Below are positions 12,845-24,381 of a stretch of 64,000 bases of DNA, piece after piece; positions within the stretch are counted from its first letter, which is position 1; every line of letters starts with the position of its first letter. This DNA is from Xestospongia bergquistia. Its lineage: Eukaryota; Porifera; Demospongiae; Haplosclerida; Petrosiidae. The notes under the pieces are model-generated. The model ran no database searches. It was not told the DNA's origin and saw only the letters and a program-made list of their open reading frames with translations. The stretch covers positions 3,143,821 through 3,207,820 of the forward strand of contig OZ014417.1 of NCBI GenBank assembly GCA_963965975.1. The letters are read 5' to 3'. Made by a program: the position numbers and the translations under genes.

Positions 12845-14128
12845 GTATGTATATATATATTATGACCATTTTCATATTCTATTATGTTATTATAAATGGC
12901 TAGCTACCTAATCTACAAGGTCCTACCTGTTTATAACTAAGGGAATATTCTCTGTTATGTACTTCTAACTCTTAAATGTAACAGGATAAAAATAACAATT
13001 CTTTTGAATTCATTCCAAACACAAACACACTTTTGTCCAAACTAAAATTTAAACATTATTGTTGACTGTCATCATATACCAGATTAATCTCCAAGAATTA
13101 AGACTATAATCTTATATTCTTCTTATGTAGCTACTATACCTGGTATGTGGAAAAGAACAATTACTATTGGCAGTGCTGGTAAAACATTCAGTTGTACTGG
13201 ATGGAAGGGATGTTTATCTAACAATATAATACCACATGACCATATTATGACTTATTAGCTTGGATGGGCTATTGGACCAAGTCATCTTATAAAGAACATG
13301 ATCAGTGTACATAGTAATGTTGCTTATACGAACCCAACTCCTCTTCAGGTATGTTGATAAGAACCTAATGTTATATCAGATCATCACAGTTACCAGACCC
13401 AGCAGCTATTAGCTAGATTGAAATATGTTTACCAGACCCCATTAATATATTAACCCTAATACTCAAATAACATTTTAGCCATCTTGTAAGCCATGCCCAA
13501 TTTTCTTGTCATAATTATTGTTATTGTAGTTGCTAAAATCCCCTAAATTAGCAGAGCAATCAATCCATGTGTAAAGGTACAGTCTCAGCATTAAACTTGA
13601 TGTAATCACTTGGTATTGTCTACATAGGAAGCTGTGGCTATCGGTTTAGAAATAGAGTTAGCTCGATTGAGTCAGGAAGATAGCTATTTCAAAGAGCTAC
13701 CAGCTTTTCTATTAAAGAAGAGAGATTCTATGGCACAGGTATTGGAAGAAGTTGGTCTAAAACCTATCATTCCTGAAGGAGGGTACTTCTGATGGCTGAT
13801 TCAGATAGCCTTGGTAAGTTATCTAGTCGTCTGATGCCATTATTTTGATACCAATATAGGAGTGACGTTTGATGAATCTGATGATGCTATACCTTATGAT
13901 ATTCAGTTTGTAAAGTGGATGACGAAAGAAAAGGTGCCATTGCAAACAGTAGGACAGCTGTGATTTTGTTTTCCCTTACAGGGCTTTGCCGCTATTCCAC
14001 CAAGTAGTTACTTCTATTGTCCTAAACATTGTCATATTAGTGATAAATTGATCCGAATCTATTTCTGTAAAGTAAAGAATGTCATTATCCATTATATCAA
14101 TAAGTGTGTTTATCTTGGACTCAACGCC

Positions 14129-14330
14129 CAAGAGAGAAGACTATAATAGAGCTGACAGGGCTATAGTTCAGAAATATCCATTCCTTAGAAATCCCATCAG
14201 CTGTCATGTAAGCTATCATTGCCAAAAAGTATACTTATAACATATATTTGAATATCCTTTAGACTCATATAATAACTGTTTTAAAAAACCGGTTCCAGGA
14301 GATCCGATGAGTAAGGTCATACAGGTGAAA
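14129..14330 (+). pseudogene. SAMD3-like gene fragment
   Basis: Starts abruptly inside a coding exon: KREDYNRADRAIVQKYPFLR, then a GTAAGC donor and the next exon (THIITVLKNRFQEIR). It is the 3' portion of the copy at 22070-22995; the upstream exons are replaced by the aminotransferase block. From here to about 15700 the sequence runs parallel to 22792-24380. Confidence 0.65.
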
Positions 14331-14339
14331 ACAAAGGAG

Positions 14340-15164
14340 CTGTTCTTCAGAAAATTGGAAATTCTACAGTTTTGCCTAACCCTAATTTAATTGTAAACTG
14401 TAACAAAGTATTTTCCTGTAAGAATTTATGCATAGATACGCAATTATTCAAACATTATTTTTTATTTCATTAGTTTTTATTCCATGTATATCATTCTTAA
14501 AACAACTTTGCAAGCGGAGTAACATGATGTAATGATCTGTAATGATGATTCAGTTACACAATGATCTGTGTGTGTAGTTACACAATGATCTGTGTGCTTT
14601 GGACATAACCATTACTGTGTGGAATTAACACATTTTCAGGTGTTAAATAAGTTGCAAATTTACCACACCTGTGTTTGTGTGATCAGCACAACCTATTTTT
14701 TACAGTGATATATAACTATAGCCTTTATGCTACATATAGAGCAATTGTTATAAGGACTTCTCTAACTTAAAAAAGGAAATCTATTCTAAGAAATAATAAT
14801 TCAGATGTAAGAATTCATTTTTAACATAATAGGATACATATTACTAGATTTATCTTTTTTAAACACTAGCTAAAAAAAGTTCTTATCATCTTGGGCTCTG
14901 TTCTGGAAAATGTACTATACATAATTATCATTAATGACATAATTTTATTTATATCACACAAACATAGACTTTGATGTTGCACTTAATTAAACCATATTGT
15001 GTTTATTTGTTCTAGATTTTGAAGGTTTTATCTATCAGTTACTGAATGAAATATAACATTATTCATTAGATAATTTGGAGTCACTATATATTGCTTAATT
15101 ATGAGTAGCTATTAAACAGGGACAAACAATAAATAAAAAAGGTCTAAAACTTTGTAGATTTCAA
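14340..15164. other. Non-coding stretch duplicated at 23010-23829
   Basis: No gene seen. Close copy of 23010-23829. Contains a short direct repeat (AGTTACACAATGATCTGTGTG twice near 14553-14600) and a TTTTTTACAGTG motif like the end of the 8181 MITE (14693-14708). Confidence 0.55.
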
Positions 15165-15480
15165 ATGTAGTTGAGCCCATTTTTTTCAGCACCTAAACTC
15201 TTATTACATTTTTCACAATCAATTTCATCAAGTTCACTTATTGTCAAATAAGTCTTATTAATATGTTGCATGACAATTCTTTGTACCATTCCAGTCACCA
15301 GTTCACTCAGATCCTCCACGCTCAACAAAACAATAACAAAAATAGCATGTCATTGTAAGATGACCTATATATCTTATCAATGAAGTATATCTGAGTCTTT
15401 CCAGTGTCATATTCATTGCAATTGCCATCAGCTTTTTTATCTTTCGCAACAGCACTGTAATTATTATATTCATTTTAACT
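15165..15480 (-). pseudogene. Orphan diverged copy of the shared cytoplasmic-tail exons
   Basis: Minus strand. KKADGNCNEYDTGKTQIYFI aligns with REDVRTVENEYDIGTTQMNF of genes C, D and F; then VEDLSELVTG aligns with IEDPKLTSERN; and after a GTACAA donor the last exon ends EKNGLNYI-stop against ENELSYM-stop. Intron positions correspond. It lies just downstream of gene C. It could be a relic or an alternative 3' end. Confidence 0.55.
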
Positions 15481-15707
15481 AAGCATATGAAATATACACA
15501 TCTTAATAATGTAAACATCCTCAGAGGGACAGCTGACATAAAGCAAATAATAGCAAATTTTAGAATAATGTATCTTTAAAAAAACTGATGTCTGGACAAT
15601 GTACTGTATCAAGAACTGTTAGCAAATTAGCAATCAGCAACTAACAATAAAGTCTAGTTAATATATTTAAAACTATATATGTATATATAAACAAAGATAT
15701 GTAGTTT

Positions 15708-18650
15708 TCACATGTAGCTCAGCTCATTTTCGTCATCAGATTCATTATGTTCTATGTTAAAGTACTCATTATATAATTATATGATTGTATAACAGTTACC
15801 ATTCCTCTCACTAGTTAACTTGGGATCTTCAATCTACACAAGTTAGTATATATCATTATCACAAAGTAGACCTATATATACTGACCTCATCAGCAAAATT
15901 CATCTGAGTTGTTCCAATGTCATATTCATTCTCAACAGTTCTTACATCTTCTCTGTGAGTATAATATATATTAACAAGTCATATGTTCCATACAATATAT
16001 TCAAACCTCAATGTAAATGATCTTAGAGGAACATCTGGAGCTGTATCATGAATTGGTAATTGAGTTATAGCAAAAACTGGCTCATCATCAATCAGATCTT
16101 GTCTAAATACATGCAGTAATACAAAAGTTATACTAATACAAGTTATAGTTTACTTCTGTTTTTTAGTTCTTTTTATAGTCCTCACAATGCATAAAACCAA
16201 AAGCACAAGTACAATTATGATAACTAGAGCTGATCCAACAGGTATAGCAATACAGAAGACTTTGCATTTACATTGGCATAGCTGACCAATATGGCATTGA
16301 GGAGGATTGTCATTCCATTTTCCACTTGCATTGCAGGTTTGATTTGGATTTCCCACAATGTTAAAACCACTAATACAACTGTAGGTGACTGTACTACCAT
16401 AAGTCATATTGGAATAGATAAGATTTAATCCATATGAATTGACTGCTGGTAGACCAGGCACTCCACAATTAATTACTACAATTAATAACCAGATAATAAA
16501 TTTTATATGTACACTGATAATACATACATTGACAATAAGGTGTAGTACCTCCCCAGGTACCATTAGATGTACAAACACGTTGTGAGTTCCCAATTAGTTC
16601 ATATCCTACTTGAGTACATGAATACTGGGCAATACTGTTATATACAGTATTAGATACTGTTAATGAAAGACCTCCAGGTTGAGATGGAGGTGAAGATAAA
16701 GATCCACAATCAACAACTATAAAATTACAAGTCAATCAATAATCATGTGTGTATCATTATCTTACTTTGACATGAAGGTGCAGCTCCACTCCAAGAACCA
16801 TTTACTTTACAAAATGATATAGCTTCTCCAATGAGTTCATAACCAATATTGTTACACATGTATGTAGAAGTACTGTTTACAATAGTTTTGTTATAGTTAA
16901 CTGTTAATCCTCCAGCAGTTCCATTGGGTAAATAAGGTATACCACAATCAACAACTAAATTATGATTGTTATAACTAAGAAGTACTTTACTGCTTACCTA
17001 CGCATTGAGGTGGATTGTCACTCCAATTTCCATTGACAGTACAAGTTTGATTTAGATTTCCCACAATATTATAACCACTAATACAACTGTAGGTGACTGT
17101 ACTGCCATAAGTCATATTGGAATAGACAAGATTTAATCCATATGAATTGACTGCTGGTAGACCAGGCACTCCACAATTTATTACTACAATTAATAACCAG
17201 ATAATAACATGTATGTACACTGATAATACATACATTGACAATAAGGTGTAGTACCTCCCCAGGTACCATTAGATGTACAAACACGTTGTGAGTTCCCAAT
17301 TAGTTCATATCCTACTTGAGCACATGAGTACTGGGCAGTACTGTTATATACAGTATTAGATACTGTTAATGAAAGACCTCCAGGTTGAGATGGATGTACA
17401 GGTAAGTCTCCACAATCAACCACTAGTCATGTGAAAACATAATTCAATTGCTTATTATAATAGATTACTATATCTTACATTGACATGATGGTATTGTTCC
17501 AGTCCAAGTACCATCATCTTGACACACTCTATTAGTAGTTTCATTTAATATATAACCAGTTTGACTACATGAGTAGGTTGCTATGCTGTATACAGTAGTT
17601 CCACTAAGTGTCACAGTAAGTCCTCCATAAGTATCTGGACTAACTTGTAGAAGATCACAGCTCACATCTGAACAAAAAAATTTATTAATTATATATCAGT
17701 TTGATTATAGAATATACTAACCATTAGTTCCACTATCTACTTTAGCATTGTTCACTTGAAATATCCACATTCCAGCTACACCAACATTACTGGTAGTTTC
17801 TATGTTTACAATACTAGATGTTCTTGATCCAGGAACTGCATAATAGGTTATGTTATCTCCAGCATTAAATCCTACTTGTGCTGGTGTCCCTCCAAGGCCA
17901 TTTTCACCATCACTAGCATCACCAGTGGTCCATTCAATACCATTATCAAGATAAAGAAAGATAACATAGGATCTATAGCCATCAGTTGCAATGATACATT
18001 GAAATGTATTGGTCTATATTTAATATGGCAATAATAAAATACAATCTAAGTTTAAATACCTTGTCAGTATGTCTATCATAGTAACCAACCCTATCCCATG
18101 TAGCAATGACAACACTAGTGGCATAGAACGGTGACTGAGATGGAAAAGCATTAGACACATCACTTGCTACTGTTGATATAATTGATGCACTAGATGTTTC
18201 TCTGTAATAGACAGACCCAGTACCACGTGTATCAACATCAGCCCAAAAAGGAGCTATCACTGTATATTCCACAGGAAATGATGAAGAGGTATAATGTGCA
18301 CTAATGTCATTAAAGGTCAAATAACCATTATTTCTAATCTTTAATGAATAAGTAGAAATCAATTTGACATTAAATTCTTATTATATCTTACATATACTCC
18401 ATTGAAAGATTGATTGTAGAATAAGAATGATGTAGTCAAATTAATATATGCAGCTTCATCATCATTTTTAGCTAATAATCTGTCACCATTTAATATGTTA
18501 TAGGGATAAAAAGAACTCTGAGGAACTGAATATACTGCATGGAGAATATCAATAGTAAACATAAATAAAAGGTGAGAAGTCAGTCTTACCTCTACATGGA
18601 CCCAGAAGAATGAGAACAAAACTATAAAGGAAATCTTGTCTCATCAACAT
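15708..18650 (-). CDS. Gene C: NIDO - 6 sushi - TM - short acidic tail
   Basis: Start ATG at 18650 (MLMRQDFLYSFVLILLG, signal peptide). NIDO exons span about 17721-18540, six sushi modules 16270-17665. The last sushi exon runs without an intron into a helix (IAIPVGSALVIIIVLVLLVL) and the basic stop-transfer RTIKRTKKQK, ending at a GTAAAC donor near 16152. Tail exons follow: QDLIDDEPVFAITQLPIHD (16020-16107), REDVRTVENEYDIGTTQMNF (15888-15953), IEDPKLTSERN, and a last exon ending ENELSYM, stop 15708-15710. The head is near-identical to gene B, the tail to gene D. Compared with B it lacks two sushi modules, and module 4 is a hybrid. Likely a single-pass surface adhesion or recognition protein; partner unknown. 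Confidence 0.8.
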
Positions 18651-19454
18651 CTTGAGTTGAATCTTTATTAAAGCTACTGTTGCAGCAACTATATTTTTTT
18701 ATAAAAATAAAAGGTTATTACTAATTATACTGTTATTTGATATTTGGTGTTAACAATATGTTTCGAAAACAGGTTGTGCAATTGATGTGTTATGTAACTC
18801 TTATATAACTGACAGCCATACCGACACTTATTTCTTTATCAATACTAATATCATTCATGCCTCTTGCGTAATATACTGAAGGTGTTATGTTCCTGTTTTA
18901 ACATAGAGACACAGCCAGTAAATCCAGTTAGCTAGATAGTCAGACCAATAGTTACAGATATAGACATATGGGTATTGCATAGTAGGGTGTCATTGTAAAT
19001 AACACTTTGTTCTCATTAGCTTGTATTTACAAGGTGATAATAACTGGATATAACTGCTGATTTTATATTATATAACGTGCATTATGTGAAACACACTTTT
19101 GTTAATGTATTTTAGACAGAATGTTATATGATGAGCTAGATTCTACTTAACTTTATTTGTCTTGTAATCATGTACCACTTTATAGAGCAGGACTTGTAGT
19201 ATATGTTGTTATTAAGATATAAATAAATGTAATAATTTTCATTATTGCAACAGAGATATGTTAGAACTGATGATGAGAATGAATATGGCACCATTGATTG
19301 ATTTCAATAATAAAATATCACATTATTAATGTTTTTTCATATTGTTGATCACAATGCATGTTAACTATTAATGCTAATTATAATGGCAACTATATCATGT
19401 ATAAAATAAAGCAATGGGATTTGTTTTTCATAGAGCAAGAGCTTCTTTCTTACC
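18651..19454. other. Upstream region of gene C, with decayed tail exons
   Basis: Matches 6598-7189 upstream of gene B. Near 19131-19195 on the + strand is a copy of the YDEL tail exon with a stop inside it. At 19251-19292 a cleaner last exon follows an acceptor and reads RYVRTDDENEYGTID-stop. These are in opposite orientation to the related copies at 9240-9770 and 20600-20975. No intact gene. Confidence 0.45.
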
Positions 19455-19735
19455 TTGTCAGTATGTTGATTATAGTAAACAACTCTATCCCATGTAGCAA
19501 TGACAACACTAGTGGCATAGAATGGTGACTGAGATGGAAAAGCATTAGACACATCACTTGCAACTGTGGATATAATTGATGCATTAGATGTTTCTCTGTA
19601 ATAGACAGATCCAATACCACGTGTATCAACATCAGCCCAATAATTCAGAGGAAATGGTGATGATGTATAATCTTTAACGTTGGCACTAGGTTCATTAAAG
19701 TTAAAAAACCCATTGTTTTTAATCTGTAATAACTA
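19455..19735 (-). pseudogene. Orphan NIDO exon
   Basis: Minus strand: WADVDTRGIGSVYYRETSNA, then SNAFPSQSPFYATSVVIATW and a GTAAGA donor. It corresponds to the third NIDO exon of genes B, C and D, but the residues before WADVD (VIAPF in the others) are deleted and no other NIDO exon is adjacent. Relic of a further family member between C and D. Confidence 0.75.
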
Positions 19736-20599
19736 AGTAAAAATAATTTTAACATGAAATTCTTATGCAATTGCAATCTTATTCAATCATAATATTGTTT
19801 TCATTACTAATGCACTACTGCTTATGTAGCTACGTAAACATCAATTTCATAATGCATTAGTAATCAAACAGTGTTATGTTTACTTTATGCATATGCAACC
19901 TGTATAACCATATATTAGTTAAATCAACCAATCTTTTTTACAGTGTAGACAGACCAATAGTTACAGACATATAGATATTGCATGGTTGGGTGTCATTGTG
20001 TTAACATTTGTACACTTATAGTTCTCACTTGCTTGTGTTATAAGGTGATAATAACTAGAAATATAGCAGTCAGTTTATATTATATAATGTGTGTTATGTG
20101 CATGAGCATACTTTGCATGCAGTATATACTGAATTAAAACATTGTTAAATTAAATGATTATTGACAAGAGAAACACGATTGATATATACACTAAAAATCA
20201 ACCAATCAAACTACTGTAGCTAATTGTCAAAAAATCAAAACTAAATAAATATAAGTACATAATAGAAAAATATAGTCTTTGCAGTAGACCAAATTCACTG
20301 TAGAAATTGATTGGTTGATTTGACCATATATGGTTATACAGATTGCATGTATGTAGCAATTATTTGATACAATAAAGTAAACAACATGTACAGTTTTCAT
20401 TAGTAATATAGTAAATGTACTATGGAATTGACTAGTAATGTAATTATTTGTTAGAACTATGTTGATATAACAATGCTGGACCAGAATTGTTAATATGAAA
20501 TTTATACATACCCTTCAAAGCATTTTTTAGGGATGCATGCAACCAAATTGTACATGAAATGGTTCAGCGATTAACTTTTTTATCATATTATTCATCACT

Positions 20600-20980
20600 T
20601 ATTCAATAAAGTTCAGTAGGATCTAGCTCATCATATAACGTGTCTAAAGTCTAAACACAGTAGCAATACTGTGTGTATAATACAATGATATAAGTTTCCC
20701 TTCGAATTCACCAGGCAAGCAATAGCACTGTCTACGCATTACGTGCTCTTATTATTATTCCGATACTAAGAAATCTTGTGGCAAAAATATTAGGCCTGGT
20801 AAGTTAAGTTTGTAGCACCATTATTTCATTTAACTTACAGCATGTGATAGTTTAATATTGTATTTACCTCTTTAAAGGAATTTGAAAGAAGTTCGGTCTT
20901 TAGTAAAACAGCTATTAAAGCAACAATCAAAATAATCAATATCACACACCGCCAGATGTAGGATAAATGAAAGTATTAAC
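20600..20980 (-). pseudogene. Second copy of the small membrane-protein remnant
   Basis: Copy of 9360-9752: the helix exon (WRCVILIILIVALIAVLLK, about 20870-20975) and part of the LYDELDPTEL exon (20603-20650). The final tail exon has been lost at a junction near 20600. Confidence 0.4.
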
Positions 20981-21014
20981 ATCTCATCACCGGAAAAATG
21001 GCGGAGAGTGTAAT

Positions 21015-21102
21015 GGGTGGTTCTTGGTGTATTATGACACATAGTGATGTCATCATCATAGTACAAGTTACATCATCATAGAAGTTACACCAAGAAGGAC
21101 CC
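21015..21102. mobile_element. 88-bp MITE with 8-bp target duplication and a paralogous empty site
   Basis: Flanked by AGTGTAAT on both sides (21007-21014 and 21103-21110). The ends are near-perfect inverted repeats (GGGTGGTTCTTGGTGTA against the complement of TACACCAAGAAGGACCC, two mismatches). The duplicate sequence at 9798-9805 has a single AGTGTAAT and no insert, so the insertion followed the segmental duplication. Confidence 0.85.
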
Positions 21103-22069
21103 AGTGTAATGGCTCAAAGCAGTTACAGAATGATGTCTCATTTAGCAAACACTATTTTGTCATTACCATATCTTTTGCATTTTTTTAAGTATTGATTCAA
21201 GGCTTTTCATATTTCTGTCAGGTATTCTAGAAATGTGAGACCCTACTGTATTGCTACTATATGTAGGAATTTTATACCATTATTCCTACTGTTGTTCAAC
21301 TGCTTGCACCTATATTTCACAAATTTTATATCATAATGAAATAACAACATCTAATACTGATCCAAAGATACTTAATAAAAATACACATGGTATCTCTATT
21401 TAAAATTAGAGTACTGGTAATATACAACTATATATCTGGTATTAATGTCAAGTAAATACAAAATAGACCAGTCAGCTCAGATTCATGTTAAAGAATGTTT
21501 TAAAACAATAGTCAGTTTTACAGCTGACTTTATATCAAGCAGGTTCCATGATTTTAGACCTGCTTTGTAGCATAAAATTCTATGGGAGTGTACATAGAAA
21601 TGGCATCAACCAACTTGAGGTATAGCATAATGTCAGGCTGTTCATAATTCTAGCTCCTTCCTTTTCAGCTTCCTGCATGACAGTGTTCAAGATAATACAA
21701 GCAACTAATAACTATATTATTATTAATGGATATTAAATTTAACCATCATTATTAACCCTGTGCAGATCTTAGATTTACAGTAGTGTATGCTGTCTTCTAC
21801 CTAGCTTGAATGAAGAAGATGGATTGATTTTCTCAGAACTACAGTATGATAGTGTAACTGCAGTATCCAAAGGGGCATAACTGTATATTATCTATGATAA
21901 CTCTATGTCAATTCCATGTTATCTTATCACTTATTACACAAATTGGATTTCTAATTAAAGCACAATAATAGATCTACGTAAGATCTAATGGCTACTGCGC
22001 ATGCTCAGCTATGAACTGCGGTGAATCACGTTGTTATTTTGTCACCTATTTAGTCTGTCAGTCAAGATG

Positions 22070-22995
22070 GAGGATTCCCAGTTGTTGATTTTGTTTTGAG
22101 AGTAGAAAAATAATTTACACTATATTCCATGTAACAAAGAAAAGCTTCACGTTGTTGAAATTAAGAACTTGACTCCCCCCTGATAATCTCATTACTGATG
22201 ATGTGTCTCTTCTAAACGATTCATCTTTTCCAAGTGATGATCTTTTTACCGAGGAAGTTGTGGTATGTTGCTATTATATATATATATAATTCCAATTTGG
22301 CTTTATCCAAACATGGTTAGATTTTTTCCACCAATATTAAAGATGTCCTCTGTCTAATGCTGGACAATGATACCGATGATATTATTTGCTCACCTATCAA
22401 GGTAAATACCTACTGTTATAATATTTGTGAATTGCACTCAATTATATATACGTACATTGGCACAATTACAATTTAAATAACCTTTGTTCTAAAAGGAAAA
22501 CATTCCTTCTAAGAAATGTCTGAATGTGACTGAAAACCTCATGACGAATCTCGTCATGTATCCCCACCTGTGATTATAATTGAGTCATCAGATGATGATG
22601 ACATTCCTGATCCATTCCCTTTTTCTAAGACTTATGGGACAGTCTTGGATATTGCTTTGCTTACAGGTACTTTGATAAGTTAAGAAACCATGCAACATTG
22701 TTACTATTTTTCTCTAGGAAAAATGACTTCTTCATTGACTGCAAAGTTTTATACTAGGGTTTCTGGAATTATGTCTATATATAAGCATTATCCCAAGAGA
22801 GAAGACTATAATAGAGTTGACAGGGCTATAGTTCAGAAATATCCATTCCTTAGAAATCCCATCAGTGGTCATGTAAGCTATCATTGCCAAAAAGTATACT
22901 TAATTATATATAACATATACTTGAATATCCTTTAGACTCATATAATAACTGTTTTAAAAAACCGGTTCCAGGAGATCCAATGAGTAAGGTCATAC
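22070..22995 (+). pseudogene. SAMD3-like gene, probably decayed
   Basis: Candidate exons: about 22180-22261 (DNLITDDVSLLNDSSFPSDD), 22321-22400, 22497-22666 and 22718-22872, ending THIITVLKNRFQEIQ-stop at about 22982. The segment YPKREDYNRVDRAIVQKYPF followed by LRNPISGH and THIITVLKNRF resembles the conserved block of animal SAMD3-like proteins. The third exon changes frame within GAAAACC: the start reads ENIPSKKCLNVTE, while VSPPVIIIESSDDDDIPDPF lies in another frame. No clean start exon was found. Function of this block is unknown. Confidence 0.5.
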
Positions 22996-23009
22996 AGGTG
23001 AAAACAAAG

Positions 23010-23829
23010 GAGCTGTTCTTCGGAAAATTGGAAATTCTACAGTTTTGCCTAACCCTAATTTAATTGTAAACTGTAACAAAGTATTTTCCTGTAAGAATTT
23101 ATGCATAGATACGCAATTATTCAAACATTATTTTTTATTTCATTAGTTTTTATTCCATGTATATCATTCTTAAAACAACTTTGCAAGCGGAGTAACAGGA
23201 TGTAATGATCTGTAATGATGATTCAGTTACACAATGATCTGTGTGTGTAGTTACACAATGATCTGTGTGCTTTGGACATAACCATTACTGTGTGGAATTA
23301 ACACATTTTCAGGTGTTAAATAAGTTGCAAAATTACCACACCTGTGTTTGTGTGATCAGCACAACCTATTTTTTACAGTGATATATAACTATAGCCTTTA
23401 TGCTACATATAGAGCAATTGTTATAAGGACTTCTCTAACTTAAAAAAGGAAATCTATTCTAAGAAATACTAATTCAGATGTAAGAATTCATTTTTAACAT
23501 AATAGGATACATATTACTAGATTTATCTTTTTGAACACTAGCTAAAAAAGTTCCTATCACCTCAGGCTCTGTTCTGGAAAATGTACTATACATAATTATC
23601 ATTAATGACATAATTTTATTTATATCACACAAACATAGACTTTGATGTTGCACTTAATTAAACCATATTGTGTTTCTTAGTTCTAGATTTTGAAGGTTTT
23701 ATCTATCAGTTACTGAATTAAATATAACATTATTCATTAGATAATTTGGAGTCACTATATATTGCTTAATTATGAGTAGCTATTAAACAGGGACAAACAA
23801 TAAATAAAAAAGGTCTAAAACTTTGTAAA
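23010..23829. other. Non-coding stretch, copy of 14340-15164
   Basis: Parallel to the first copy with scattered substitutions and small indels; no gene seen. Confidence 0.55.
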
Positions 23830-24150
23830 TTTCAAATGTAGCTGAGCCCAGTTTTTTTCAGCACCTAAACTCTTATTACATTTTTCACAATCAATTTCAT
23901 CAAGTTCACTTATTGTCAAATAAGTCTTATTAATATGTTGCATGACAATTCTTTGTACCATTCCAGTCACCAGTTCACTCAGATCCTCCACGCTCAACAA
24001 AACAATGACAAAAATAGCATGTCATTGTAAGATGACCTATATATCTTATCAATGAAGTATATCTGAGTCTTTCCAGTGTCATATTCATTGCAATTGCCAT
24101 CAGCTTTTTTATCTCTCCCAACAGCACTGTAATTATTATATTCATTTTAA
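23830..24150 (-). pseudogene. Orphan diverged tail exons, second copy
   Basis: Copy of 15165-15480, downstream of gene D. KKADGNCNEYDTGKTQIYFI and VEDLSELVTG are kept. In the last exon one extra base after GAAAAAAA changes the ending to EKNWAQL instead of EKNGLNYI-stop. Confidence 0.5.
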
Positions 24151-24381
24151 CTAAGCATATGAAATATACACATCTTAATAATGTAAACATCCTCAGAGGG
24201 ACAGCTGACATGAAGCAAATAATAGCAAATTTTAGAATAATGATATCTTAAAATAAACTGATGTCTGGACAATGTACTGCATCAAGAACTGTTGGCAAAT
24301 TAGCAATCAGCAACTAACAATAAAGTCTAGTTAATATATTTAAAACTATATATGTATATATAAACAAAAGATATGTAGTTT

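Larger units (their letters stand above)
11097..14071 (+). pseudogene. Kynurenine aminotransferase-like gene, truncated and frameshifted
   Basis: Exons: 11097-11195, 11359-11487, 11594-11714, 13131-13207, 13259-13348, 13628-13813, 13860-13933 and 13982-14071. Motifs match class I PLP aminotransferases of the KYAT family: [58 protein letters not shown] (PLP lysine) and VGLKPIIPEGGYF. The family converts kynurenine to kynurenic acid and also acts as a cysteine-S-conjugate lyase. Breaks: the exons for the N-terminal part are missing; the donor after TGWK is GGATGT instead of GTATGT; one base is missing after GGYF, giving TGA in place of the expected Leu-Met-Ala-Asp run; and the gene stops at 14071, before the usual C-terminus, next to a SAMD3-like fragment. 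Unlikely to make enzyme. Confidence 0.8.

Noticed and set aside
15303-15539. 78-codon minus ORF starting MSAVPLRMFTLLRCV, repeated at 23975-24211
   Set aside because: Another frame of the orphan tail exons; it crosses their intron positions, so it is not taken as a gene.
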